Source: an uncultured Alphaproteobacteria bacterium
Lineage (GTDB): Bacteria; Pseudomonadota; Alphaproteobacteria; Rs-D84
Direction of reading: 5' to 3'
DNA: 50,499 nt
NCBI GenBank assembly: GCA_944389465.1
Contig: CALXML010000008.1
Location: forward strand, 1-50,499
The number at the start of each line of letters is the position of its first letter. Positions within the stretch are counted from its first letter, which is position 1. Both the position numbers and the translations under genes were made by a program. Under the pieces are notes generated by a model, which worked only from the letters and a program-made list of their open reading frames with translations, was not told where the DNA came from and did no database searches. Below, one piece after another: positions 33,308 to 43,060 of the stretch.

Positions 33308-36166
33308 TTATTTTTTCTTTTTGCCATTGTCCAGATACTTTTTCAAATATTTACCAGTCAATGATTCCGGATTTTCCGCCACCTGTTCCGGCGTACCAAC
33401 GGCAACAACACGGCCGCCACCGGCCCCACCATTTGGCCCCAAATCAATAATCCAATCGGCTGTTTTAATCACTTCTAAATTATGTTCAATAACAATCACG
33501 GTATTACCCTGTTCAACCAATTCATGCAATACCGATAACAGTAATTTAATATCTGCAAAATGCAAACCAGTTGTTGGTTCATCCAAAATGTATATGGTCT
33601 GGCCAGTACTGCGTGCCGCCAGTTCCTTGGACAATTTGATACGTTGCGCTTCGCCACCGGACAAATCCAGTGAACTTTGTCCCAGTTTTATATAATCCAG
33701 ACCAACACGCTTTAACAATTCCAATTTGCGTGCAATTTGTGGCACATTACTGAAGAAACGATACGCTTCTTCCACGGTCATATTTAATACATCAGCAATT
33801 GATTTACCCTTGTACTTAACCGCCAACGTTTCATCATTATACCGTGCGCCATGGCATTTATCGCATTCTACATACACATCAGCCAAGAAATTCATTTCTA
33901 TTTTAATTTGGCCATCGCCCTGACAGGCCTCGCACCGGCCCCCTTTTACATTAAAAGAAAAGCGTCCTGCACTGTATCCGCGTGCCTTGGCCTCGGGCAG
34001 GCCAGCAAAGAAATCACGAATATTTGAAAACACACCCGTATAAGTTGCAGGATTACTGCGTGGCGTACGCCCAATTGGCGATTGGTCAATATCAACAACC
34101 TTGTCCACATTTTCCATACCACGAATAATATCGTGTGCACCAACCTCTATTTTTGAATTATACAGTGCCCGCATTAACGCCGGATATAAAGTATCCAACA
34201 ACAATGTTGATTTCCCAGAACCAGACACACCCGTCAGTGCAACAAATTTGCCCAATGGAAAATCCACATTTAGATTTTTCAGATTATTTTCACGCGCACC
34301 CTGAATTGAAATCATCTGGCCATTGCCGGCACGGCGCACTTTTGGTACTTCTATTTTACGTTTACCGGATAAATATTGTCCAGTCAGCGAATCTTTGTTT
34401 TTAATAACTTGCTCTGGTGTACCGGCCGCAACGACATGCCCACCATTAATTCCGGCCCCCGGCCCAATATCAACCAAAAAATCAGCCGCGCGCATTGCGT
34501 CTTCGTCATGTTCAACAACAATAACACTGTTATCCTTGTCACGCAGCATTTTTAATGTATCCAATAATTTGTCATTATCACTTTGATGCAATCCGATTGA
34601 CGGTTCGTCCAAAACATATAATACCCCAGACAGCCCACTGCCAATTTGTGATGCCAATCTGATACGTTGTGCCTCGCCACCGGACAAAGTTCCTGACATA
34701 CGCGATAACGTTAAATACCCCAACCCAACATTTTGCAAAAATTGCAAACGACTGGTAATTTCGCGCAAAATAACACGCGCAATGTCATTTTCTTTTTGTG
34801 ACAAATGCTGTGGCAAATCAGTAAACCATTTCAACGATTGGTCCACCGCCATATCACAGGCATCCATAATATCCAAACCATAAATTTTTACACACAATGC
34901 CTGAATATTTAATCGTTTGCCATGACACATTGGACACGGCGTTTCAGTCTGGTACTTGGCCAATTCCGCCCGCACAGATTCAGAATCCGATTCGCGCCAG
35001 CGGCGTTCTATGTTCGGAATTACACCCTCGTACGGTTTTTCATAAACAAAACCATTCCAGTTTATTTTTATTGGTTCATCACCACTGCCGTATAAAATAA
35101 TATCTTTCTGTTGCTGGGTCAGTGTATGCCACGGTTTTGACAATGGAATTTTATATTTTTTATGTAACGCATCTAACAGGTGGTCAAATTGACTTAACAT
35201 TCCACCACGCGACCACGGTGCAATTGCACCATCCAATATTGATTTAGACGGGTCAGGCACAACCAAATCAGGCGACATATTTAATTGCACCCCCAATCCA
35301 TCACACGCAGGACACGCCCCCATTGGCGCATTAAAGGAAAATAATCGCGGTTCTATCTTTGGTACAGTAAAACCACTGACCGGACAGGCATAATTTTGCG
35401 AATATAAAATATCTTCGTTCGTATCCAAACGACGCACCAACACAGACCCCGCCACCAAACGCAAAGAACCTTCAAAAGATGCATACATACGCGACCGAAA
35501 TTCTTCAACATCTGAATCAGACGCATCCGTCGCCGGCATTTGCAAACGGTCAATAATAACAAATATTGTATGCTTTTTATTTTTATCCAACGGTGGCACA
35601 GCGGACAAATCATACAATTCGCCATCAATTATGGCACGCTGATACCCCTGTTTAACCAGAAAAGCAATTTCTTTTTTATATTCACCTTTGCGTTCACGCA
35701 CCAATGGGGCCATTATGAACAATCGCGTACCGGCCGGTATTTTCATGGTCCAATCAACCATTTCCGCAACAGTTTGTGATTTAATCGGCAACCCCGTCAC
35801 CGGCGAATGCGGCACACCAATACGTGCCCACAGCAAACGCAAATAGTCATAAATTTCAGTAACCGTCCCAACCGTTGAACGCGGATTCTTGGACGTTGTT
35901 TTTTGCTCAATGGAAATGGCGGGGGATAATCCCTCTATCAAATCAACATCAGGCTTTTTCTGCATATCCAAAAATTGCCGTGCATACGCAGACAGCGATT
36001 CAACATAACGACGCTGACCCTCGGCATAAATGGTGTTAAACGCCAATGATGATTTTCCAGAACCAGACACGCCAGTAAAGACCACCAATTTATTTTTTGG
36101 TATGTCCAAATCAATATTTTTAAGATTATTTTCGCGCGCGCCGCGAATTTTTATTATCCCAGCCAT
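33308..36166 (-). CDS. uvrA: Excinuclease ABC subunit A
   Basis: Damage-recognition ATPase of nucleotide excision repair; 952 aa, full length. Two ABC modules: Walker [15 protein letters not shown] near residue 35 and [14 protein letters not shown] in the second half. Signature motifs are [19 protein letters not shown] and [19 protein letters not shown]. Zinc fingers are visible as CPMCHGKR and CEACQGDGQ ... CDKCHG. It is preceded by a possible family-X-like promoter-hairpin segment and followed by the SRP M-domain gene. Confidence 0.97.
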   Translation of the reverse strand: MAGIIKIRGARENNLKNIDLDIPKNKLVVFTGVSGSGKSSLAFNTIYAEGQRRYVESLSAYARQFLDMQKKPDVDLIEGLSPAISIEQKTTSKNPRSTVGTVTEIYDYLRLLWARIGVPHSPVTGLPIKSQTVAEMVDWTMKIPAGTRLFIMAPLVRERKGEYKKEIAFLVKQGYQRAIIDGELYDLSAVPPLDKNKKHTIFVIIDRLQMPATDASDSDVEEFRSRMYASFEGSLRLVAGSVLVRRLDTNEDILYSQNYACPVSGFTVPKIEPRLFSFNAPMGACPACDGLGVQLNMSPDLVVPDPSKSILDGAIAPWSRGGMLSQFDHLLDALHKKYKIPLSKPWHTLTQQQKDIILYGSGDEPIKINWNGFVYEKPYEGVIPNIERRWRESDSESVRAELAKYQTETPCPMCHGKRLNIQALCVKIYGLDIMDACDMAVDQSLKWFTDLPQHLSQKENDIARVILREITSRLQFLQNVGLGYLTLSRMSGTLSGGEAQRIRLASQIGSGLSGVLYVLDEPSIGLHQSDNDKLLDTLKMLRDKDNSVIVVEHDEDAMRAADFLVDIGPGAGINGGHVVAAGTPEQVIKNKDSLTGQYLSGKRKIEVPKVRRAGNGQMISIQGARENNLKNLNVDFPLGKFVALTGVSGSGKSTLLLDTLYPALMRALYNSKIEVGAHDIIRGMENVDKVVDIDQSPIGRTPRSNPATYTGVFSNIRDFFAGLPEAKARGYSAGRFSFNVKGGRCEACQGDGQIKIEMNFLADVYVECDKCHGARYNDETLAVKYKGKSIADVLNMTVEEAYRFFSNVPQIARKLELLKRVGLDYIKLGQSSLDLSGGEAQRIKLSKELAARSTGQTIYILDEPTTGLHFADIKLLLSVLHELVEQGNTVIVIEHNLEVIKTADWIIDLGPNGGAGGGRVVAVGTPEQVAENPESLTGKYLKKYLDNGKKKK

Positions 36167-36214
36167 AGCAAGGATAAATATAGAAAATTTCCAGAAAAAT
36201 GCAACCCCAACAAT

Positions 36215-36293
36215 AAAATAAAAAACACCGATATTAATCGGTATTTATTCTGGGTATTTTTCCAGCATTATATTTCACCTTATTACCAGTAAA
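36215..36293 (-). promoter_or_regulatory. Promoter and hairpin before uvrA, weakly like family X
   Basis: On the minus strand a TATAAT (36272-36267) lies 15 nt after TTTACT (36293-36288). A hairpin ACCGATT/ATCGGT with a T-rich tail follows, similar to the first half of leaders X1 and X3. The downstream complementary arm is not seen. It may be a degenerate copy, or simply a promoter plus hairpin. Confidence 0.35.
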
Positions 36294-36294
36294 T

Positions 36295-36324
36295 AAAAAA
36301 CGGGGACCTGCCCCGTTTTTTATT
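36295..36324. terminator. Rho-independent terminator of the rodZ-like gene
   Basis: AAAAAACGGGG (36295-36305) / CCCCGTTTTTT (36311-36321), 5-nt loop; overlaps the end of the minus-strand gene. Confidence 0.75.
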
Positions 36325-37192
36325 CTGTAACTGTTGCTGTTTCTGGTAATAAATCATCCGGCGACAGTGAAATATCAGCCACACGCACATGGTCCGCGCC
36401 CTGCTTTTCCGCCAACACACCGTTAACCCAAACATCAACACCACCGGCATTACCAAACACAGCGGTATACCCGTCACCCGCCGGCACATAATAAACATCC
36501 CCCGATACCAAAACGCGACTGAACACAGTATTCCCACGTCTGTCTTCTACCTTTACCCAAGATTCTTGAATCGCCTGTAATATAACAGATGCGTTTTCTG
36601 CATTATCAGTACCAAAACGTTCGCGAACATCAACATTATATTTTGGTTCAGTGGTTGTATTTACTGAAACAACCGCCGTTTCCGGTTGAACAGCATCATT
36701 TATGCCCGTTTGCGTTTGTTGCAATGTTAAACCAATTATACCACCAATAATCAGCAAAATAACAACAAAACCAATCAAGCACCATTTCCAGTTATTGCGA
36801 ACAAATTTTACGCTGCGCCCCAAAATGTGGCGATACCATTTTTCACCATCCACGCCCGCACCGGCATCTGAATTATCAGTGTTTTCCTTATCCTCGTCAT
36901 CATTTTCATCAGATACTAATCCCATTTCTCGCTTTATCTTTGCAATAATTTCATCCGGATTCAGTCCCAATTCCATTGCATAATTACGTGCAAAACCCAA
37001 AATATAAACAGTTTCTGGTATTGCCTTGTAATTACCGTCTTCTAATGCCTGTAAAAATTCCTCGCGTATACATAACTGTTTTGCAATTGTTTGTATTTCA
37101 CGCTTGCGCCGGCCGGTTGTACGCGCATTGCGCAAAATTTCGCCGACACTCATTTCATTGTGTAATTCTGTCTGTTGTTCATTTTCGTTCAT
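36320..37192 (-). CDS. RodZ-like helix-turn-helix membrane protein
   Basis: A 290-aa protein with a cytoplasmic Xre-type helix-turn-helix domain (VGEILRNARTTGRRKREIQ ... LCIREEFLQALEDGNYKAIPE) and a charged linker. A single membrane helix (CLIGFVVILLIIGGIIGL, about 135-155) and a periplasmic DUF4115-type beta domain (ESWVKVEDRRGNTVFSRVL ... VNGV) follow. This is the architecture of RodZ, which links MreB to the wall synthesis machinery. mreB itself is not in the window. Together with the bactofilin operon it suggests controlled cell shape. Confidence 0.85.
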   Translation of the reverse strand: MNENEQQTELHNEMSVGEILRNARTTGRRKREIQTIAKQLCIREEFLQALEDGNYKAIPETVYILGFARNYAMELGLNPDEIIAKIKREMGLVSDENDDEDKENTDNSDAGAGVDGEKWYRHILGRSVKFVRNNWKWCLIGFVVILLIIGGIIGLTLQQTQTGINDAVQPETAVVSVNTTTEPKYNVDVRERFGTDNAENASVILQAIQESWVKVEDRRGNTVFSRVLVSGDVYYVPAGDGYTAVFGNAGGVDVWVNGVLAEKQGADHVRVADISLSPDDLLPETATVTE

Positions 37193-37230
37193 ATCAATAC
37201 GTCCCTTTTCTTGTTAATTTATCATAGAAT

Positions 37231-38157
37231 CTATATATTCACTTCGCAACCCCAAAATTTACAAATTTCCATTCTTAATTCTGCTGCGCTGGTTATGGTA
37301 TTAACACGTATTCTAAAATCCGCTGAATTTGGCATCCCAGCAGAATACCACGCCACATGTTTACGAAACATCGGAATTGCATTTTTTTCGCCATAATATT
37401 CCAACATATATTCCAAATGCAGTAAAACAATCGCGCCAATATTTTGTGGCACATCGCAGACACCAGTCAACACACCAAAAATCCACGGTTGCCCCAACAT
37501 TCCACGCCCAATCATTGCGCCACTGTATCCTTGTTCCAATACGCGCCTTACATCATCAGACGTTTTAATATCACCATTGCCAATTATCGGTATTTTTATA
37601 TCATCGGTTATTACCGGTAATTCAGATTTCCCAGTATACAATTGCGCCCGTGTGCGCCCATGCAAGGCAGCAAACCGCACCCCACAATCGGTGGCAATAT
37701 TTATTAAATCCGCCCAGTCACGATGCGCATCATCCCACCCCAATCGCGTTTTTATTGAAACCGGTATTTGAACGCTGCGCACAACCGCCCGCATAATTTT
37801 TTCAGCCAACCCATGGTCACGCATTAAATTAGCCCCCGCCCCGCTGCGTGTGGCAACCTTTGGCACAGGACATCCCATATTTATATCAATCCATGATGCA
37901 CCGGCATCCTGTAAAATTTTTGCAGCATCAGCCATCAAATTCGCATCTGCGCCAAAAATTTGTGCACCGGTATTGGGCTCGGCCCTGTAATCATCAAAAT
38001 TACGTAAACAATTTTTATGCGCCCCCACCAATGAATGACAGGAAATCATTTCAGTATACATTGGTGTATTTGGTGAAAACATACGAACGATACGCCGGAA
38101 TGGCCTGTCGGTAATTCCAGCCAGCGGTGCAGCAAAAATTTGATTAACAGCAGTCAT
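37231..38157 (-). CDS. dus: tRNA-dihydrouridine synthase (DusB-like)
   Basis: FMN enzyme reducing uridine to dihydrouridine in tRNA; 308 aa from the ATG at 38157 (MTAVNQIFAAPLAGITDRPFRRI). The catalytic Cys is in INMGCPVPKVATRSGAGANLM, followed by IKTRLGWD, ALHGRTRAQLYTG and the phosphate-binding IGNGDIKTSDD ... GAMIGRGMLGQPWIF. A longer frame reaching 38253 would overlap the divergent FtsB-like gene and is rejected. Assignment to DusB rather than DusA or DusC is by overall resemblance. Confidence 0.9.
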   Translation of the reverse strand: MTAVNQIFAAPLAGITDRPFRRIVRMFSPNTPMYTEMISCHSLVGAHKNCLRNFDDYRAEPNTGAQIFGADANLMADAAKILQDAGASWIDINMGCPVPKVATRSGAGANLMRDHGLAEKIMRAVVRSVQIPVSIKTRLGWDDAHRDWADLINIATDCGVRFAALHGRTRAQLYTGKSELPVITDDIKIPIIGNGDIKTSDDVRRVLEQGYSGAMIGRGMLGQPWIFGVLTGVCDVPQNIGAIVLLHLEYMLEYYGEKNAIPMFRKHVAWYSAGMPNSADFRIRVNTITSAAELRMEICKFWGCEVNI

Positions 38158-38167
38158 TTGTGATATA

Positions 38168-38503
38168 ATGCCACCGATGAAACAGAAAATCAAAAATTTA
38201 TTCAGTTTTATTGGCCGCGCTTGGTCAGATGGCATATATGGCAAATTTGGCATTTTACTGCTGATATTTGCAATCTATATGTTTATACGTATGTTTTGGG
38301 GCGATGTTAACGTACAAAAATTGATAATTAATACATGGCGACTGCACGGGGAACAGGAACAATTGGCCACCGAACAGGCAAAATTACAAAAAATCAACCG
38401 CCATATTGAATTATTACAGGGCTACAGTGCTGATTATGTACAGGAATTGGGATTAAAATACCTGAACATTGGCGACCCTAAATTCAAAATATTAAAAATA
38501 TAA
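38168..38503 (+). CDS. FtsB/DivIC-family cell division protein
   Basis: A 111-aa bitopic protein: short cytoplasmic N-terminus, one membrane helix (GILLLIFAIYMFIRMFWG), then a periplasmic coiled coil (EQEQLATEQAKLQKINRHIELLQ) and the ending YVQELGLKYLNIGDPKFKIL. This matches septum-formation initiator proteins, which hold the FtsQLB complex together. Start could be 38168 or the second ATG at 38177. Only 10 nt separates it from the divergent dus gene. Confidence 0.82.
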   Translation: MPPMKQKIKNLFSFIGRAWSDGIYGKFGILLLIFAIYMFIRMFWGDVNVQKLIINTWRLHGEQEQLATEQAKLQKINRHIELLQGYSADYVQELGLKYLNIGDPKFKILKI

Positions 38504-38534
38504 ATCAGACCACCAAAATTGGCGGCCTGATTTT
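38502..38534. terminator. Bidirectional terminator
   Basis: AAATCAG (38502-38508) / CTGATTTT (38527-38534) extended by a CCACCAA/TTGGCGG inner stem, between convergent genes. Confidence 0.75.
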
Positions 38535-38540
38535 GTCCAA

Positions 38541-39011
38541 TTAATTCAGGAATAATACCGAACCATTTAAATACAGCGCAAACACCAACCATATTATATA
38601 TGGCCATATCAGATAATATGCAGGCTTGCTGATTTGCGCAAACGCGCGCATCATCCATATTATAATCCCTATTAATGCCATCAATACGATTAACGCGGCC
38701 CCAATTAAATTCACACCAAAGAATAAATAGGACCACAACGCATTCAACACCATATGCCCTGCAAACAATGCATAACATTTTGTTTTGCTGTAACGAGTTT
38801 TATCCACAATAATCAAATACAATGCAATACCCAAAATAAAATATAAAATCGGCCAAACAACTGCAAACACCCAACCATCAGGCGTTAAGAACGGCTTGTT
38901 TAACGCATTATACCATAAATCAGACGCCCCATCTGGCGAAAACAGCATCCCAATCACCGCCGGCAGGAAAGAAATTACAATTGCCAAAACAAATAATAAA
39001 AATTTTTTCAT
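38541..39011 (-). CDS. tspO: TspO/MBR-family membrane protein
   Basis: A 156-aa five-helix protein of the translocator (tryptophan-rich sensory) family, which binds porphyrins and cholesterol-like ligands. Family residues are seen in WYNALNKPFLTPDGWVFAVV, then WPILYFILGIALYL, ALWSYLFFGV and the C-terminal PYIIWLVFALYLNGSV. The chosen ATG at 39011 (MKKFLLFVLAIVISF) has an AAGGGAG site; the longer frame from 39083 has none. Role in porphyrin or stress response is by family only. Confidence 0.9.
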   Translation of the reverse strand: MKKFLLFVLAIVISFLPAVIGMLFSPDGASDLWYNALNKPFLTPDGWVFAVVWPILYFILGIALYLIIVDKTRYSKTKCYALFAGHMVLNALWSYLFFGVNLIGAALIVLMALIGIIIWMMRAFAQISKPAYYLIWPYIIWLVFALYLNGSVLFLN

Positions 39012-39089
39012 CAAAAACTCCCTTTGTGCTATGCACCACACTATATCACAAACCACCGCCCCGCCCCACAGGAACGATTTCATACAATA

Positions 39090-39116
39090 AACAGCCTGCC
39101 AAATTGGCGGGCTGTT
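39090..39116. terminator. Terminator between secreted gene and tspO
   Basis: AACAGCC/GGCTGTT outer stem with GCCAA/TTGGC inner stem; modest T run. Confidence 0.55.
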
Positions 39117-39131
39117 TCACAATAAATCTGT

Positions 39132-39488
39132 TTATTCACAAAAACCATTGGCATACATTTGTTCGCCATCAATTACCGGATTTTTAACCAATACCCTGTA
39201 CCCAATTGTATCCGGCCCACATTCATTTGGAACTATATTAACATAAATATTTTCTGTATCTTGTAACATTTCATCCGACGGTGCAATTGATAAAAACATA
39301 GAGTTTGCAACCCCATCACGCTTTTGCAGCAATTCCGCACTGGCAGGACAACGAACTATGACTTCGCCTGAATTATCAGACGTCACAGCAACCTGTTCGC
39401 AAACCTGTCCCATAACAGTAAAATTTTCCGCGCCATTTGCCACACCGATAAAACAAGTTCCTAATAAACAAAACAGATATTTTTTCAT
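39132..39488 (-). CDS. Small secreted protein behind leader Y-E
   Basis: A 118-aa exported protein of unknown function. The signal peptide MKKYLFCLLGTCFIGVANG ends before AENFTV. The mature part has four cysteines (VCEQVAV, VRCPAS, NECGPD, GFCE) and predicted beta strands, without the GYY/CxxC repeats of the other secreted proteins. The ribosome site AAGGAAGGG is 4-5 nt from the ATG. It is the gene downstream of the most diverged Y leader. Confidence 0.75.
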   Translation of the reverse strand: MKKYLFCLLGTCFIGVANGAENFTVMGQVCEQVAVTSDNSGEVIVRCPASAELLQKRDGVANSMFLSIAPSDEMLQDTENIYVNIVPNECGPDTIGYRVLVKNPVIDGEQMYANGFCE

Positions 39489-39694
39489 TTTTCCCTTCCT
39501 TTAGTTAGTATTTATAAAAACAAACCACCGATACTTAAATCAGTGGCTGGAGGTTAAGAACTATAATTCACGGAAAATAGCGGGCTTATTCAAATATATC
39601 ACCCCCTCCAACCAAATAAATTGGAGGTTTTTTATGTCCCCACGGACACCGTGAATTTATGGGTTCTTACGCCCGCGCACCGAAAAAACGGTGC
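39489..39694 (-). promoter_or_regulatory. Leader Y-E: diverged structured RNA copy E
   Basis: Same order of elements as copies A-D but with different sequence. P1 GCACCG/CGGTGC with a six-T loop (39694-39677). GGGCGTAAGAACCC holds one arm of the long-range helix TAAGAAC (complement of 39663-39669), pairing GTTCTTA (complement of 39555-39561). Hairpin CCTCCAA/TTGGAGG (39627-39605). GGTTGGAGG can also pair CCTCCAGCC. The terminator CCACTGAT/ATCGGTGG (39546-39525) has a T-rich tail. CCGTGAAT (39649-39656) pairs ATTCACGG (39566-39573). No promoter like the others is seen; it follows tRNA-Arg on the same strand, so co-transcription is possible. Confidence 0.6.
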
Positions 39695-39745
39695 ATTTTA
39701 TTTCAAAAATCCAACCATTGGCATATTCCACACTGGTTAAATTTT

Positions 39746-39822
39746 TGGCGCGCCCTGCAGGATTCGAACCTGCGACCTGCGGATTAGAAATCCGATGCTC
39801 TATCCAGCTGGGCTAAGGGCGC
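39746..39822 (-). tRNA. tRNA-Arg (anticodon TCT)
   Basis: 77 nt on the minus strand. Acceptor GCGCCCT/AGGGCGC, anticodon loop TTTCTAA (TCT, reading AGA), T arm GCAGG-TTCGAAT-CCTGC, CCA encoded. One anticodon-stem pair (27-43) is mismatched. Confidence 0.93.
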
Positions 39823-39916
39823 GTTGCGCATATATTATATCATAATTATATAAATTTCAAGCAATCAAAACATACCGCCGTATCAATAACATATTTTACA
39901 CATTCAACATTAACCA

Positions 39917-39950
39917 ATAAGAAACCGCCATTATAAATGGCGGGCTCTTA
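39917..39950 (-). terminator. Rho-independent terminator of the HdeD-type gene
   Basis: CCGCCATT (39925-39932) / AATGGCGG (39936-39943), followed on the minus strand by TTTCTT, 18 nt after the stop. Confidence 0.65.
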
Positions 39951-39967
39951 TCTCTCCTCTGGACCGA

Positions 39968-40600
39968 TTAATCATTTACCAATCTTTTCAAGCGTAATAT
40001 TTCTATATACATATACACATCCGCCGCGGCATACAGCAGCAAAGTCACTGCCAAATAATAAATCATCACAACCGCGCCCGCCATTGGATAAAACATCAGG
40101 AATATTGCCAAGCCAATCAATATAATTGACATAATTAAATCAAACCAATAATGCCCAACACGTGCCCGAATCATATTTATTGAAAAGATTAACGACAACA
40201 ACGCACGCAACATAAACAGTATTACAAAGATGTAAACCATTGCGGCCACCGACCCAACAGGATATATACAGAACAATACACCCAACACAACTGTCAGCAA
40301 ACCAAACAATACATCAAACCATCCACCACCCGCATCACGCGAAACAACGAACCCAGCAATGGTGCGATACAAACCAAACAATACCAACGCAATACCAATC
40401 ACGAATGTCAGCGCGGTTAAAATCGCCACAGGCTTAATAATCATTAATATCGCAGCAATACCAAATAATAATGCTTCGCATATTAACAGTGGTGCACTTT
40501 TGTTATACAAACGCTTTACCGACGACGCAATTGGATTATAATTAGCACGCGATGCGCGTTTACTGGATTTTTTATTATTTTCAGATTTTACTGATGGCAT
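39968..40600 (-). CDS. HdeD/DUF308-family membrane protein
   Basis: A 210-aa membrane protein: a basic N-terminal tail (NNKKSSKRASRAN), then six hydrophobic helices arranged as a repeat of hairpins (LLICEALLFGIAAILMII; VIGIALVLFGLYRTIAGF; WFDVLFGLLTVVLGVLF ...). This is the pattern of the HdeD/DUF308 family, linked to acid resistance in enterobacteria; the function here is unknown. A single gene, divergent from rfbC. Confidence 0.8.
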   Translation of the reverse strand: MPSVKSENNKKSSKRASRANYNPIASSVKRLYNKSAPLLICEALLFGIAAILMIIKPVAILTALTFVIGIALVLFGLYRTIAGFVVSRDAGGGWFDVLFGLLTVVLGVLFCIYPVGSVAAMVYIFVILFMLRALLSLIFSINMIRARVGHYWFDLIMSIILIGLAIFLMFYPMAGAVVMIYYLAVTLLLYAAADVYMYIEILRLKRLVND

Positions 40601-40735
40601 TTAAATCTCCCTTCTATTTATGTATAATATTATAGTACCTTGGAACAAACAATTCAATAAAACTTTTTTCCGCACTTGCGCCAAATCAGCAAATATGATT
40701 ACATACATAATATGATTAAACCACAGGGGGAAACT

Positions 40736-41287
40736 ATGAATTTTATAAAAACAGAAATTGACGGTGTTATAATCATAGAACCCAAAATATTCACCGATGC
40801 CCGTGGATATTTTTTTGAAAGTTATAATGAAAACGAATTTGTAAAAAATGGCATTCCAAACCATTTTGTACAGGACAACCAATCTAAATCATCATATGGC
40901 GTTATACGTGGCCTGCATTGCCAATTGGGCGAACACGCACAGGCAAAATTGGTTCGTGTACTGCACGGTACAGTACTGGATGTGGCGGTTGACGTGCGTA
41001 AAAATTCGCCCACTTTCGGTCATCACGTGGCGGTGGAATTATCCGCCGACAATCAGCGTCAATTATTTATACCACGTGGATTTCTGCACGGATTTTCTGT
41101 ATTAAGTGATACCGCAATATTTGCATATAAATGTGATAATTTTTATCACCCAGAATCAGAATTTGGCATCAGATATGATGACCCTGAAATCGGAATAGAC
41201 TGGCGTATACCAGCAGATAAAATTATAACTTCAGACAAAGACAGAATAGCCAAAGGATTAGCAGATGTACCTGATAACTGGATGTAA
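40736..41287 (+). CDS. rfbC: dTDP-4-dehydrorhamnose 3,5-epimerase
   Basis: Third step of dTDP-L-rhamnose synthesis. 183 aa from the ATG at 40736, which has AGGGGG upstream; the earlier ATG at 40676 has no ribosome site. Cupin-type features: FTDARGYFFESY, the catalytic His in VIRGLHCQ, VAVDVRKNSPTFG, FIPRGFLHGFSVLSD and the Tyr/Asp region RYDDPEIGIDW. The end overlaps rfbD by 23 nt. rfbA and rfbB are not in the window. Confidence 0.93.
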   Translation: MNFIKTEIDGVIIIEPKIFTDARGYFFESYNENEFVKNGIPNHFVQDNQSKSSYGVIRGLHCQLGEHAQAKLVRVLHGTVLDVAVDVRKNSPTFGHHVAVELSADNQRQLFIPRGFLHGFSVLSDTAIFAYKCDNFYHPESEFGIRYDDPEIGIDWRIPADKIITSDKDRIAKGLADVPDNWM

Positions 41288-42092
41288 TGGCCAATTGGGA
41301 CGTGAATTAACCGCCCGCCTGCAAAATGCAATTGCGACCGACGCAGACGCACTGGATATTACTGATTTTGATGCAGTAAAAAAATTTGTTACCACAAATA
41401 ACATAGATACAATTATAAACTGTGCGGCATATACGGCCGTTGACCGCGCAGAATCAGATGCGGATTTGGCCACACGCGTAAATGTTATCGGTCCTGAAAA
41501 TCTGGCAAAAACAGGATGTAAACTGGCACATATTTCCACAGATTATGTATTTGATGGCACATCCCACACGCCATACAAAACAACAGATACCCCAAACCCA
41601 ACGTCTGTATATGGCAAAACTAAATTGGCGGGGGAACGTGCAATATTACAAAACAACAGCAATGCCATCATTATTCGCACGGCTTGGCTGTATTCAACAC
41701 ATGGAAATAACTTTGTAAAAACAATGTTGCGCTTGGGCGCGGAACGTGAAACAATAAACGTCGTATGCGACCAAATCGGCACACCAACATATGCGGGTGA
41801 CTTGGCCGACGCGATTGTAAAAATATTGCCACAAATAAATCATGAAACCGCTGGCATATATCATTATACAAATATGGGTGTATGCTCTTGGTATGATTTT
41901 GCAACCGCAATTATGGAACTGGGCGGTCGCAAATGCACTGTAAACGCAATTCCAACATCGGAATATCCAACCCCCGCCACGCGCCCGTTTTACAGCGTGC
42001 TGGATAAAACAAAAATTATAAAAACATTCGGCATAACAATCCCACATTGGCACGATGCCCTGCGCCGCTGCCTGCCCCAGATACAAGAATAA
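41265..42092 (+). CDS. rfbD: dTDP-4-dehydrorhamnose reductase
   Basis: NAD(P)H-dependent last step of dTDP-L-rhamnose synthesis, giving the sugar donor for O-antigen or other surface polysaccharide. 275 aa, short-chain dehydrogenase fold: TGCNGQLGREL cofactor loop, NCAAYTAVDRAE, HISTDYVFDG, and the catalytic Tyr and Lys in VYGKTKLAGE. Translationally coupled to rfbC through an overlap of 23 nt. The next gene begins 22 nt after its stop. Confidence 0.93.
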   Translation: MYLITGCNGQLGRELTARLQNAIATDADALDITDFDAVKKFVTTNNIDTIINCAAYTAVDRAESDADLATRVNVIGPENLAKTGCKLAHISTDYVFDGTSHTPYKTTDTPNPTSVYGKTKLAGERAILQNNSNAIIIRTAWLYSTHGNNFVKTMLRLGAERETINVVCDQIGTPTYAGDLADAIVKILPQINHETAGIYHYTNMGVCSWYDFATAIMELGGRKCTVNAIPTSEYPTPATRPFYSVLDKTKIIKTFGITIPHWHDALRRCLPQIQE

Positions 42093-42114
42093 TACGTATG
42101 GAGTAGTAATACTG

Positions 42115-42918
42115 ATGAAATATATACCTGATTTAACTTTGCTGGATTCTTGGTCAGATGTAAAACCGCATTTACATTCGCCAGCGTTGGCTGTGTTTGA
42201 ATTTGATAATAAAAAATTAATTTATTGTGGAACGAAGCACGGCGCGGATAAATCTTTTCAATTGATAGATAAATGTTTTTCTGATTTTGACATTGATTGT
42301 GTTGTCACGGAATACAGCCGTAAAGCAATATTGACGCCAAATTCTGATAAAATCATAACTAAAAATGAATTGGAATATGCGGCATTGCGTGGTATGCGTG
42401 CGGGCGCGGATGTCGTTTTTGCTGATACAGATAAAACAGACTGGATTTCTGATTTAGTTGCACTGTCGTCAGATTATGCACATAAAATGCAAACCCTTTT
42501 TATGTTGGATGATGCGTATCTTTATAAAAAAACATTTAATGAAAATTTTTCTATTAATCGCGCGATAAAAAATGTTATTCATAAATTTTGGAATGATGAT
42601 TTTCCAAAACCAATGAATGAATCTGCATTCAAAAAATACTTTTTACAGAATTTTGGCATGGAAATCACGGACGATAATATCAGTGATATACTGGCCGAAT
42701 ATCCAAAGTGGAACGAACCAAATAAACGGGGTAACATAATAAATAAATTGCATGCCGATATAAATTTATATTCGCGCGACCCGTATATGATAAGGTGCAT
42801 TTTTAATGCGGTGAATACTCATAATTGCGTACTGGCGACGTTTGGTGCGGGGCATTTTGATGATGCACGCCGCGTTTTAGAACATGCATTTGGTGCGGCA
42901 AAGATAATCCTTCATTAA
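42115..42918 (+). CDS. Hypothetical protein, weakly TraB/ChaN-like
   Basis: A 267-aa soluble protein, no signal peptide. The order of a GTKHG motif (KLIYCGTKHGADKS) early, DIDCVVTEYS soon after, and a C-terminal ATFGAGHFDDAR resembles TraB/ChaN-type proteins, where His and Glu residues bind metal or haem; this is a weak resemblance. ATG at 42115 with GGAG upstream; the upstream start at 42055 lies inside rfbD. The gene prefers T-ending codons and is AT-richer than rfbC and rfbD, a possible sign of separate origin. Confidence 0.55.
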   Translation: MKYIPDLTLLDSWSDVKPHLHSPALAVFEFDNKKLIYCGTKHGADKSFQLIDKCFSDFDIDCVVTEYSRKAILTPNSDKIITKNELEYAALRGMRAGADVVFADTDKTDWISDLVALSSDYAHKMQTLFMLDDAYLYKKTFNENFSINRAIKNVIHKFWNDDFPKPMNESAFKKYFLQNFGMEITDDNISDILAEYPKWNEPNKRGNIINKLHADINLYSRDPYMIRCIFNAVNTHNCVLATFGAGHFDDARRVLEHAFGAAKIILH

Positions 42919-43060
42919 AACACCGACCACCAATACCCTATTCCTTAAAACTAATTTTCAAACCAGCGCGTTCCAAACAGAAAATTAAAACCGCCGCAAA
43001 TGCGACGAGCTTAATATATTACACTTGTACCAATCTCGCTATAGCGCAAGCGCAAGCGGA

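Noticed and set aside
38800-38808. Perfect DnaA box TTATCCACA, possible origin
   Set aside because: A single site inside the tspO coding sequence, with no cluster of boxes, AT-rich unwinding region or dnaA/dnaN neighbour.
42919-43060. Possible small gene between the TraB/ChaN-like gene and tRNA-Pro
   Set aside because: No frame with a start and ribosome site; only short AT-rich sequence with a GCGCAAGCGCAAGC stretch.
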